64,000 bases of DNA from Breviolum minutum Mf 1.05b.01 (taxonomy: Eukaryota; Sar; Dinophyceae; Suessiales; Symbiodiniaceae), in NCBI GenBank assembly GCA_000507305.1, contig DF239548.1, positions 1,431 to 65,430 on the forward strand, in the 5' to 3' direction. Shown in pieces: positions 51,184 to 61,494 of the stretch. Under the pieces are notes generated by a model. It was not told the origin of the DNA and ran no database searches. It saw only the letters and a program-made list of their open reading frames with translations. Numbering within the stretch: the first letter of the stretch is position 1; each line of letters starts with the position of its first letter. The position numbers and the translations under genes are program-made.

Positions 51184-53372
51184 GCCTCAGCTAGCCGCTG
51201 CAAGAAATTTGCGAAGAGCGCCATTGATGAATGCAAGGGCTTGGCTGGAAGTTCTGCTCTTCAAAGGGCTGGGAATGTGAAGAGCATTCGGAATGCAGAG
51301 CGTGATTTGCATGTTCTGTTCCGAAACATGGGCTTGACTTTGCGGATAACCCCTAGTTGTGCAAAGTTTCTTTCCAAAAGATGGCAATTTTTTGATTTGC
51401 TACAGGGTATGGATTTAAAAAATCACAAGATCACAACGTTCAACATCAAAAACACTTAACTCAGTGCTGTTGGCAATGGATAGCTTGACAATTCTAGGTT
51501 TGGTCTATTGTATGTTCACTACATTGGCCTTTCATCTTGGTTCTCATTGCTCCTTCGACGTTATTCAAAACACCTTCTTGGTGGCTTTGACATAGATCGG
51601 GATGGGCCAACGGCGAAGATCCTACTGTCCTCCTTTTGGAACAACTTTAGATACCAGCATGGGGATCACGTTGTGTACCGGGAGCATTCTGGACCCTTGA
51701 TTTCTTTAAAGGATGTTTTGGGCTTATTTAAAAAACAATATCGTGCACTTGTTTCCCCAAGGGTGTTTTCTTTTCATGGCACTGTAAATCCAATCAACCA
51801 GCAATTAAATGATAGCATTTGACGGGGATGTATCTTCTTCGTCTAACTTTCGCGCTATTGCATCTTCTTTCTTTCGACTTTACTTCATCTCATCTGCTTT
51901 TCAACTCTCCATATTAAGTTTCCTATTTAAACTTCCTTCGATTAGGGCATCCAATCCCATCACTGGATCAACCAACTTAGGAGAGCTGGATCAATGTGTA
52001 CCGTTCTACTTGCACATGGACGAGGGAACTGGTCTGAGGAAGTCAGCTGTAATGGTTATCACTGCACAAACAGTTTTTGGGGAAAACACTGCAGCCAGGT
52101 TTAACAAACTTATCCATGGAACGGATCGCACAACAAACGCTGCTATGCAAGGTTATGGTGCAAGCGCAAAATCACAGTGGTGCTGGTTCAACTTACAAGA
52201 GTCGATACTTGTTTACTGCTATCCCCAAAAAATGGTACTCGAGACAACATTCGAACGTTTACACTGGTATGCTACAAAAACTTGCTGATGAATGTTTGGA
52301 TTTGTTTACTTCCGGGATTACGATTCGTGGAAAACAGTTCTTCTTTGTGTGCTTGGGATTGAAGGCTGACCAGCCAGCTCAGGCTAAGGCAGCGAATCTT
52401 ACTCGGAGTTTTGCAAATCTTGGGAGAAACAAGGGATGTTGTTATCAATGTTTGGCGGGGCTGGATGCTTACCCGTTTGAGGAGGTGAATGATCGACCAA
52501 AGTGGCTTGCGACGGTGGGGACGCAGTTACCGTGGGTCCAACCAAGCCCCCTTTTGCAAATACCTCACAAAGCTTTTGAGTCGGAAAGTTTCTTTCACAA
52601 AGATCCTTTTCACATCTTCAAACAAACGATGGGTGGGCACTTCATTGCATCATGTTTGATCTTGTTCGTGGATTTGCAATTTTACCCAGAGCCTGGCAAC
52701 AACAGCGTAGAAGGTATTCTCGACCGTTTGTACGATGATTTCAATTTTTGGGTGAAGCATGAGTGGAAGGGGAACGTGCGGCCTAACATCAAGCGCTTTA
52801 CACGGCAAATCCTCCACTATACCAACACTTCATCCTTCCCGTATGGAAGGTTCAAGGGAAGCGATTGCATGTTGATGGTACGATGGCTGAAACAAGTCGT
52901 TAGCAATGGATGTGTTTACAGGGATGATTTGGAAAGGAGTGGGCCACCTCTTGTTCAACATGCCCAACATGGTGGTCTTATGAAATTGATTCATGAAGCC
53001 TGTAGTGGGGTTCTGGTTTTCTTCCATTGTTTACATTATTCAGGGCTTTGGTTGCCTCCCAACACCTCTGAACAAATGGCCCGGGGATGCTTTGCATTTT
53101 GCGATTCCTATGCGAAGCTGGCAATGCGATGTTATCAATTGAAGCTATGTCTTTTTCACATGGAGCCATCCCTTCATCATTTTCTTCACTTTTACTTTGA
53201 GTTGAAGGATGCAACTTCCCCTATTCTCAACCCTGCAGCTCAAAGCTGCGAACAGGACGAAGACTACATAGGAAAGGTTGCAAGGCTTTCACGCTGCGTC
53301 CATCCTTCTACGGTTACGCAAAGGGTCATCCAGCGGATCTTGATCAAGTGTTGGTTTGAATTTGGACATTAA
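51184..53372 (+). CDS. Large dinoflagellate-expanded protein with Cys pair and Asp motifs; frame slip present
   Basis: Exon 1 (51184-about 51362) reads NAERDLHVLFRNMGLTLRI. Exon 2 (about 51547-51700) reads LLSSFWNNFRYQHGDHVVYR. Exon 3 (about 51981-53372) is one long uninterrupted exon. It contains LHMDEGTGLRKSAVMVI (about 52008), SRYLFTAIPKKWYS, LGLKADQPAQAKAANLTRSF (about 52353), a CCYQCLAG Cys pair (about 52437), FFHKDPFHIFKQTMGGHFIA (about 52590), RFKGSDCMLMVRWL (about 52852) and a C-terminal Cys/His-containing part. The frame changes near 52145, where ATGCAAGGTT is nearly repeated, so the copy may be broken or the assembly may have an error. I recognise this layout from highly duplicated dinoflagellate proteins of unknown function. 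The spaced Asp residues and Cys pair are reminiscent of transposase-type nucleases, but that is only a suggestion. The protein lacks any match that I can name. Confidence 0.6.
51827..51941 (+). repeat. Shared ~115-bp block (copy 2)
   Basis: This is the second copy of the block at 6565-6682, with the same ordered motifs GATGTATCTTCTT, CTTTCGCGCTATTGCATC, CTGCTTTTCAACT and TATTTAAACTTCCTTCGA. Here it lies in the intron between exons 2 and 3 of the large Cys/Asp-motif gene, and its right end almost touches the acceptor region (GATTAG). Confidence 0.75.
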
Positions 53373-53451
53373 AAAAAGTTACGCTGCATGTCCGGCTGGT
53401 TGATGTGGATTGGATACAAAGGTAGGCATTCAACATGAAGAATGATATCTT

Positions 53452-53555
53452 GAGTCTCGCTGCTCCTTTTTTTTTGAAAGACCTTTTTTTGGGGAAAAAC
53501 GCTAAAATTCAGGGGCCAAAGTAAAAAAGCAAAAAGAAAAGGAGCAGCGAGACTC
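53452..53555. repeat. Fold-back element just after the stop of the large gene
   Basis: The left arm GAGTCTCGCTGCTCCTTTT (53452-53470) and right arm AAAAGGAGCAGCGAGACTC (53537-53555) are perfect 19-base inverted repeats around a T-rich then A-rich core. It starts 80 bases after the stop at 53372. It could be a MITE or a 3'-end hairpin. I found no second copy in the window. Confidence 0.85.
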
Positions 53556-54288
53556 GAGGTATATATATATTGTGTATACGTAGAAATATTCATGCTCCAT
53601 ACAAATTGCATGTTTTCGCCAACACTAAAGGGTACTCACTTCATAGGGATAGATATCCAAGGTCGTCACCGCCTTTCATCGCCTGGCGAAGCATGAGAAG
53701 GATCCATCGTTTCAACCTGCGGGAAAAACCTGGTTTTCATGTGACTATGTGGTTTTAAACATCTACACGCATGATATGATATAAACACATTTAGTAAGCC
53801 ATAGGTCCATCGGTTGGGTGCGAAGGAACATGAAGGAACTATAGGAATGATGCATTTCCATGTATTCTATCTATTGCCTGGCAATTCTTCGTGACCATTT
53901 TAGGATGATGAAAATGCGACCCTTTCAAAGGCGAATCGTGACCTTCAATTAGGGGATTAAAAGGTCACTTTGGATCACCTGGCAGCAAATATTATATTTA
54001 CCTAGTAAACTTTAGACCTAGGTGGGGTACTTTTCAGATATGTTTGTTTGCATTTTTTTCACACCAAAAATTAGAGAAGATACTTCATGTTGATTTATGT
54101 GTTTGTCAATGCTGGATTCGCCCAAACTCACGCACTAGAGAGCTGAAGACTGGTGACCCAGTGAATGCCAAATGACCAAAACCCTGGATTTTTGTGGTCT
54201 ACAGGGGATGAACAACTATCCAATTAAGGGATTAATAGTGAGCTATTGTAACGAACCATATATATATATATAAACCAATCAGGATTTC

Positions 54289-54391
54289 ATGCCCACAGGA
54301 TCCATGAATGGTATATATACTGTACCTACATTTGCTGTAAAAAACAACCAAATGTAGTTAAATATACCATACATGGATCCTATGGGATGGA
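54289..54391. repeat. Inverted-repeat element, family 2 (copy 3)
   Basis: The left arm has CAGGATCCATGAATGGTATA and CCTACATTT. The right arm has AAATGTAG then AAATATACCATACATGGATC and CTATGGG. The arms are reverse complements with few mismatches, and the interior is only about 20 bases. The arrangement is the same as at 800-916. Confidence 0.75.
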
Positions 54392-54929
54392 ATGTCAGCC
54401 AGGGGTTCAAGCTCAAATATTGAAATGATTTCTTCCCCAAATGATAACCAAAAGGGGCAAATTTGCACTCCCTAGCGTCAGAAATAGATGGGTTTACACC
54501 AGCTCCAAAGAGACAGGTCTTCACAGTGGGGTTCTTGTAGATTGTAGATTAATCAACCCTAAGGATCTGATCGGAGCATATGCAAATCACACGGCCTTGC
54601 AAACAATAAAAAACCTTGCTGGTGCAAAGTTGCAGGGAATACGAAATGCCATGCATTGGTTTCCCTTCAAGTAATAAACCAACTCACTACAAGCTTTGAG
54701 GGGGTTCCTGATCCTGAGACTCGTCGTGATTTATCGACTTGCTTTCTTGATTTATGGAGGGCAAAACACGCCGAATTACGCGTTTGAGTATATGTAGGCC
54801 TTGTTTAGAGCAAAAATTTGTAGTCCCTCCAAAAACCATAGTTACAATCGGATGGTATTGGGATGAAGAGTTTGTTTGTGGCTCCAATACAATGGTCTTC
54901 CTATCTTTCGAATCTCTCATGGGTTTTTA

Positions 54930-55090
54930 CAGGCTCGTCGTGATCGTGATGCTGCGCAGTGAAGCAAACAAAAACACACTGTGGTCTACGATGATGAAGC
55001 AAAGGGAGTAGTTTCCACGATGCGGGGGAGTGCTTTGGCAACGTTTGTGGCAGAAATGGCAATGTACACAACTTGAGCGGCTTGCCTCTT
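54930..55090 (+). pseudogene. Possible exon remnant with in-frame stops
   Basis: After TTTTTACAG one frame gives a RRDRDAAQ-like start, then TGA, then HTVVYDDEAKGVVSTMRGSA followed by LATFVAEMAMYTT and another TGA. The second stretch is protein-like but has no start codon and is bounded by stops. It may be a decayed exon or a chance frame. The family is unknown. Confidence 0.22.
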
Positions 55091-55654
55091 GCTTGCTTAG
55101 TTTTCCGCCATACGCATCGCGCAGTGCACAACAACTGGCGCTTGATGCCTTTTTGGCATCCTGTAGCCCAACGTTGCTTCATTCTTTTCACATCTTTGCA
55201 TATGCATACTTAAGGCAGTAGGCTAGCAATCATTTTCACTGTCACCGATGCAATGCAGTATAGATCCCTTGTGAATAGCGCTAGTAGTGGAAACTAGGTG
55301 GTGGTTTCAAATATTTTCAGCCGTATGTGGGGATGATTTCCAATTTGACTCATATTGTTCAGATGGGTTGAAACCACCAACCAGACTAGGTGGTGGTTTG
55401 AAACAATTTGTTTTGTTGCCTCTTCATTCCTTTGAAGTTCAAGAGCTGCACCCAGCCAATGTCTAGACATGAATTCAATCATGTGGGTGCTTAACAAGTA
55501 AGAAAAACATCCTGTTTAAGATCAATGACGAATACATTTTGTTTTTTCTCACGCGATTTGACACTACCACCTAGCATAGATCGGATGCTTGCGCTTATCC
55601 TGCCATGTGACCCGATATCACATGATTTTCTCAACCCAAACCAAAAGATGTTTT

Positions 55655-55848
55655 GTGTATATATAATATATATAATATATTATATATATCTAATATATAT
55701 TATATATATTATATCTATATATGTACATACATGTTTTCAAGATCTGCGAGTTATTTCTTGAAAGCCTTGAACTTTAGGGCATTTGATACCGTTGATGGAA
55801 GATACTGTGCACCACCTGGGATGTATCAAACCCTGTGAACAACAGTGA
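55655..55848. repeat. AT microsatellite, then truncated MITE-like family 3 (copy 4)
   Basis: A TATAATATATATAATATAT run covers about 55655-55725. At 55787 the family 3 left end TACCGTTGATGGAAGATACT begins, followed by TGCACCACCTGG and AAACCCTGTGAAC, which match the inner sequence of the copy at 28980. No right arm is visible, so this copy is truncated. Confidence 0.7.
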
Positions 55849-56171
55849 TGGTTTTCACATAAGCATTGAATGTCATATCTCTATATGCTTGAATTTGCTA
55901 ATTAAGGTGAATATTGACATTCAAATTATTGTAAATCACCGTGGTATATGTTTTTTGGTCCAATAATTCTGAAGAGAATCAAAACTATATGGCTATGCCA
56001 TGCTATGTCGACCAGTTTTTTTTGGTTCCCCCTTTGATCAAAGGCTTCATTGATGGTGTGTCACCTTATTATTTCGGGATTGCAAAATAACCACTAAGCC
56101 ACCTCAAGGTTTTTCAAAGCTTCTTATTAACGACTGGGCCCCCAATGTATTTTCCCTCAGAAAGAAGGGGT

Positions 56172-56257
56172 TTGATGAGGCCTTGATAAGGGAAACCAAT
56201 GGTTAATAAGGCCTGATCATAAGGCCTTATTTCTGTGGGGGTACGTTGACTAGCCAG
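56172..56257. repeat. Fold-back element family 5 (copy 2, inverted)
   Basis: Relative to the element at 39369-39520 this copy lies in the opposite orientation. AATGGTTAATAAGGCC, AAGGCCTTATTTCTG, then GGGGGTACGTTGACTAGCC, correspond to the reverse complement of that element's interior and left arm. The other arm is degraded. Confidence 0.7.
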
Positions 56258-57584
56258 GAAATGATGATTTGGTTGAATGATAGAGCTTTGCTTCTTAACT
56301 TTAGGTAACTAAGACAGATTCGAGAGGGTTTGACATTGAATATATACATGCTCAAACCACGGGACATCCATGGAACTCTTCAAAGAAAGCAAAGTGCACC
56401 TGGCTGATGAATGAAATCTGATACACCTGACTGAAACAAAATCAAAACTTTGAAAAATTTTCAGGCTGTTTTCGGAGAAATCATGTATATGCCCGGGCCC
56501 ACCCCATGGATTTTAGACTTCTCACCAAACACAACGTTTTGACGTTTCTCATCATCTTGGGCCTCCCACATCCACGTGTCGGTCACCTGAAAAAACTCCC
56601 TGCTCTGATTGAAAAAAGCCCGTTGAGCTGGAAAGATGTGAAAAAATCATAGGAAGGAAAGTGAAAAGAAGCGGAATTCAAGGTTAGTGATTCTTCTGGT
56701 CAATTTATAGGGACCTGGGCCCCCAAAAGGTAGCTTCTTGGAAGGGAAATCCCATTATTTCAATAAAAACCGCGGTTGGTGAAATATCACCATTTGGCCA
56801 GATGCTTCTTCACCTTTACCCTTCCTGAAACACACATGATTTTTGTTGCCTGAAAATTAGTGGCTGGAAATGATTGAAACTTCCTTCTTTGGGGATAAAA
56901 AAATCCCATTTTCAGAGGTGTTTGCTGTTAGTTTTGGGGAGGGTATGAGATTGAAAGTCCTCCACGTCAGCCCAGAAGATTCCCAACTGAGCATAAACAA
57001 AAAAATACCTAGTTGTTGAGGGTATATAGGGGATTCTGAAATCCTACACAGCTATATGGGGACTATAATATTAAACCATGATAAGGGTCCCTAGTAAACA
57101 AGCAGTATTTCATATGGAAAGTAAGGGACCACGTTTTTTTTTTCGTGACTCAACTGAATTGTGAAGGAATGATTTGAAGGCAAAAGTGTTCTGGAGTTCC
57201 TCCCTGAAACAATCTGCTGGTCTGCGGTATTTCACCACGATCCAACGAAGGATCAGAATTTGAATTTGAGGGGTTGGAAGTTGGCATGGGTGAGTTGACA
57301 ACAAGTAGCCTCTAGTTGAAAAAACCGGGTGATCTTAGCAGTCTTATTTGGGCAAATTGGGTAAAGATGATCAAACTGCCAGCGGTGAACTCACCAGGTT
57401 TTTTTTGCCGGGTGAACTTTTTGTTTCTTGATGTCATACTATGGATCCAGATGATGTGGGCGTCTCTGGAAAAGATACAGAGGGTTAGCTTCCAAATTGG
57501 TTGCCAGCTTGTACCAACACTGAGATAGAGTAAGGAGGGAATTTCAGGGTTTTTCATGGTTATGGGGATCACACCCTCATAAAC

Positions 57585-57700
57585 TTCCCTACCTTAACTA
57601 ACCGCAAACACCCCTGAAAATAGGCCGAGGGCCCCAAAAGGAAATGTCATCTGAAAAACCACCAATTTTCAGGTGAAAACTGTCAGTTTTAAGGAGGAAA
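57585..57700. repeat. Inverted-repeat element, family 4 (copy 2)
   Basis: The left end TTCCCTACCTTAACTAAC pairs with right end GTCAGTTTTAAGGAGGAAA. The inside carries CCTGAAAATAGGCC and CCCCAAAAGGAAATG, also found in the element at 29464-29564. A further partial copy, with CATCTGAAAAGATG and CCATCAATTTTCAGG, lies at about 59640-59715. Confidence 0.6.
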
Positions 57701-58096
57701 ACGTTGAAAACAAATCCCAGACTTGATCCTGTTCCTTCTGTGTTGCTGAAGGGACATCCTCTCAGCTTCAATTCGCCACGCAGGGTGGGAAACCTGGTCT
57801 CCAGATGATTGGATGGAGCAACTCGGCAGTGGCAAAGGAAATAGGTTTTCAATGATCTGGGTGTACTTGGAGGATGGGATCCCAAAGGCCATTGGTAAGG
57901 GGAATCACCCAATCCTTTGGGGACTTACGATCACCATGGTTATTAACCACTTGCTAACTGGTATGATCCTCCAATTAACCATTTTAATGGAACGATTTCC
58001 AAGTTGGGGTTGGGAAGCAAGGAAAAGGAGCTTTCTTAATCAGACGGGGCTACCTGCGTATGAGAGAGGCAATCTTCAGTGTGTCAAATTATGTTT

Positions 58097-58206
58097 GTAT
58101 GGGGGTTTCCTAAAATGGTGGTACCCCCAAAACACCCCAAAATGATCACTTTTTAGTAGGAAAACCCATGGTTGTTGGGTACCACCATTTTAGGAAACAC
58201 CCATAT
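58097..58206. repeat. Inverted-repeat element, family 1 (copy B)
   Basis: The left arm GGTTTCCTAAAATGGTGGTA (from 58104) and the right arm, which ends TACCACCATTTTAGGAAAC (58180-58198), are near-perfect inverted repeats. The arm sequence matches the element at 1-100. Confidence 0.85.
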
Positions 58207-58825
58207 ACACCAAGGAAATTTCAAATGCTGGTTAGCATACCTTTTATGGCAAGAGATTTCACCCATTCCAAATCACCTGTTGCCAAATGAATGATGGATG
58301 AAACATATGAAACTACGGACAGGAAAGGTGCTAACGAAATGGCACTTTCTTGATGTGTTAGCAAAATAATCATATATAATATCTACACATTTTACTCAAA
58401 CTGTTTGTTGTTACGGTAGTATAATATGGCTCATCTATGCATTTTCATTCCCCACTAGATTTTTCTTGTCCAGTTCACAATGGTGATCTCATGGGAAACA
58501 GTGGCCATAGATCCCCAACTAAAAAAACAAAGGCTTCTAGCTCCCAGCGAGAATACTTTCCAGAACCCTTGCTCGTCAAATTAAAAAGCCAAACCTTCAC
58601 TTGGGTACTGACATCAAAGGATTGTTTTAACATTTGACATCATATTTCCGCATAGTGAAACATTGTTTGACCTGGAATATGTTTCTTTATATACATGCCA
58701 TTACATGCCAGTATACCCACAGGTTCCAACTAGATACAAACAGCATGTGATCAGAATTTGGTGATATGTTGGCGTACAATTTCATTCCGTGCCTCTACAT
58801 GTGTTTTTTGATTCAAATCACATAT

Positions 58826-58940
58826 TCCCTAAGAATCCAGAGCCCCACCCCCATACTAGAGTAGGATTGATGGTCCCAATCCCATCCTCACAATAGGATT
58901 TGTAGGGTTCATCCCTTAGGACACAGCTGGATCCTTGGGG
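58826..58940. repeat. Inverted-repeat element, family 6 (copy 1)
   Basis: It starts TTCCCTAAGAATCCAGAGCC and ends with AGCTGGATCCTTGGGG, an imperfect inverted repeat. The interior GATTGATGGTCCCAATCCC resembles GACTGATGGTCGAAACATCC in the copy 625 bases downstream. Confidence 0.75.
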
Positions 58941-59370
58941 CATGTTTTATTTTTCCATAAAAGACCATTTGGCAAGTCTTTAGCCACCCAACATTTGGTG
59001 CACAGTTTCATTATGTTTTCTTAACAAAAATTATACACATGTTACCTCTTATACATGACATCTCCCGATTTTTTTTCCGATCCGAGGACAGCATGGGAAG
59101 CACCCATGGAGGTTGGGATTTGTATAATTTTGTGGATCATCCCAGGATGGACGTAAGTAGGTAGGATCACTCCCATTTACAAGCCATGAAAAAGTTCGGC
59201 CATGTGGAAGGGGAACAACCCTACTTTAGCTTGGATGTGTTGTTGTTGGTGATCATAAGGGCCCAAATTCTGGTACGTCTTGTTTCTGCAATTCACTGAC
59301 CAAATACAGTGTAATTAAACGAATTGAAGATTACGCCTGGAAGTTTCACAACAACTACGGTATGTGTTCA

Positions 59371-59385
59371 CTTCCATCAACAGTA
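59371..59385. repeat. Solo right arm of MITE-like family 3
   Basis: CTTCCATCAACAGTA is identical to the right end of the complete family 3 elements. No left arm is visible within 150 bases upstream. A second solo right arm (TTCTTCCATCAACAGTA) lies at 61145-61161. Confidence 0.6.
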
Positions 59386-59450
59386 TAAATGGTAGTTGGA
59401 AATGAGTTTGCCATAGGCCATGGGCCATCGATCTGAGCCCAAGTTGATTT

Positions 59451-59570
59451 ATCCCTAAGAATCCAGAACCCTCTCGGATCGAATAGGACTGATGGTCGAA
59501 ACATCCCATCCGAAAATAAAAATATAGGGGTAATGCAGGATTCTTAGGACATATCTGGATCCTTAGGGAT
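59451..59570. repeat. Inverted-repeat element, family 6 (copy 2)
   Basis: The terminal repeats ATCCCTAAGAATCCAGA and TCTGGATCCTTAGGGAT are inverted with one mismatch over 17 bases. The element is 120 bases long with an AT-rich core. It is the cleaner copy of the pair with 58826-58940. Confidence 0.88.
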
Positions 59571-59757
59571 AGCAAGGCAAAAACGGTCCCTTACAGTTCA
59601 GAGACAATCCAGGTTTGTTGAAAATGTGGCGGCTTTCAGGCATCTGAAAAGATGACGGCTCTAAAATGAAATATCATGTGAACCCAACCATCAATTTTCA
59701 GGGGCGAACTGTTAGAACTCAACTACTAGCAAAAAAAATCAAATAAATAAAAATATA

Positions 59758-59804
59758 ATCAACCAAATGTAGGTAAATATGCCATGCATGGATCCTATGG
59801 GTGT
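59758..59804. repeat. Half element, family 2 (copy 4)
   Basis: AACCAAATGTAGGTAAATAT, then GCCATGCATGGATCCTATGGG, is almost identical to the right arm of the elements at 800-916 and 54289-54391. The left arm is missing. Confidence 0.7.
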
Positions 59805-61144
59805 TGCTAAAAGGTCTAGGGATGTGTTCCAGTTCGGTGTGTTGGAACAACTTTAGAGATTTCTTCGTGCCTTTCCAAGCCGAAGAATTGCCAGGATGCG
59901 AAGGAAGAGCGCAGGTTGGGTGACAAGTTTCTGGGGTCATTAAAGCACCAATTTTGGGGAATCAACCAATGCAGATGTATGGTATTTTTTTGGGATTTAC
60001 CCGAAATAGTGCATTATTTTGGGTTGGTAGTCTAGTGTTTCTTTTTCTGGGGTCTGTGGATATGTGGACTATATATAGGTATACTATGATTTATGGCAGA
60101 TTTATCTTTGGTACATCTTCAGACATCTCAGCCTCGACCAAGATCTCAGGTCATTGGTTTCACATTGGCCCATGGCTTTGATTCATGGTTTTTGTTTAAC
60201 ACTAAACATGAAGATAGAGGATGTATTCCCTGAAATGTTAATAAGGTAAGCTATAACGTTAAGTTATACCCTGACCGTTAGAATCTGTCTTGAACATGAA
60301 TGATTAAGGTACAACTTAACTTTTCCCTGACTTTTGTCCAAGGACCATGAAATAAATGGTCTAACTCCGCAACGACCCTTATTTTGGTAGTGATTTCGAA
60401 ACAGCAATTCCAGGGGGACTATTCTTTCAATGGTTCTTGACTTCTAGGGTTATTGCCATTGACCCGAATCAACCCCCCTTCCACAATCATGGAGCAATCT
60501 ATCTGCAGCGCAAGCGCAAATTCTTTTTCTGTCTTTAATTCTGGCCATATGATAGGATCCCTAGACTGTTCTCTTCAACTGTCCTTTTCGTCATCCTGAT
60601 GGAACTGAGATCGAACTTGAGGAAAGGGTACAAAATCTTGGACCAATTCTCATATTTAAATCTTGAAATCTCTAAAGTCCACATCAGAGTACTGAGTAGT
60701 ATGAGTAGTATGATACTGTACCACACCCATATATCATAACAAGTACATATTCAATTAATGCCTTAATACTCTTGCCGAAGGAACAAAATAAACTTCCGCA
60801 CTAAATGGTAACATTTTCCTTGGGTTCACCAGTTACCATATGTTTTTATTCCCATGAACGGTAAGTAGTTAGCAACTATGGTGATCGTTGTTGTCCGATA
60901 ATTTCTCCGGTTGTAAAACACCCCTTCCATTCATGGCCACCAAGATGGCTGGCCTGAGTAGGGGGGTGGAATCCTAACTACTTGTACTTACGTCTGTCAT
61001 GGGATGATGCTCCAAGTATTGGCATCGTGACATCCTGAAGTCAGAATGCTGTGAAATGTTGGCTCCCGTTTTGGCCTTCTTCAGTCCGAAAAGAATCAAA
61101 AACAAAATTTTATGCATATCAAGTGGTTAGTCAAAATTGTTAGA

Positions 61145-61161
61145 TTCTTCCATCAACAGTA
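61145..61161. repeat. Solo right arm of MITE-like family 3
   Basis: TTCTTCCATCAACAGTA equals the right end of the complete element at 28980-29103. No partner arm was found upstream. Confidence 0.6.
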
Positions 61162-61494
61162 CGTGAATAGTGAATATATCAGTCAGTCCTTCTTTTTTGT
61201 ATTCCGAAAGGTGGCAAGCGGACGCCACAGAATGGAGGTAGGGATTGTGCTGGGATGATGTTGGCATTGGATTTTCTCATCCCACTTCATTTCCTTTACA
61301 GAATCAGAAGGGTTGACTCCTCTTTATAAATGGATTTTGGTTGATGTTTTGTTTTTTTACTTTTCCTGAAAGAGTCTGCCAATATTATTGCACATATGAT
61401 GTCATGTTTGTTCATGTCCATGATTCAAAAAAACACGGGATAGGTGGCATGTGATTGCTTTTGGCCAATGATTACCTAAGGTTCTGTTTTTCAG

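Larger units (their letters stand above)
53556..61450. other. Gene-poor, repeat-rich stretch
   Basis: No gene can be supported across most of this interval. It holds at least eight short inverted-repeat elements or arms (listed separately), AT microsatellites and two weak coding-like remnants, at about 54501-54674 (containing PKDLIGAYANHTALQTIKNL) and 54930-55090. Homopolymer-rich introns or intergenic DNA fill the rest. Confidence 0.6.
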
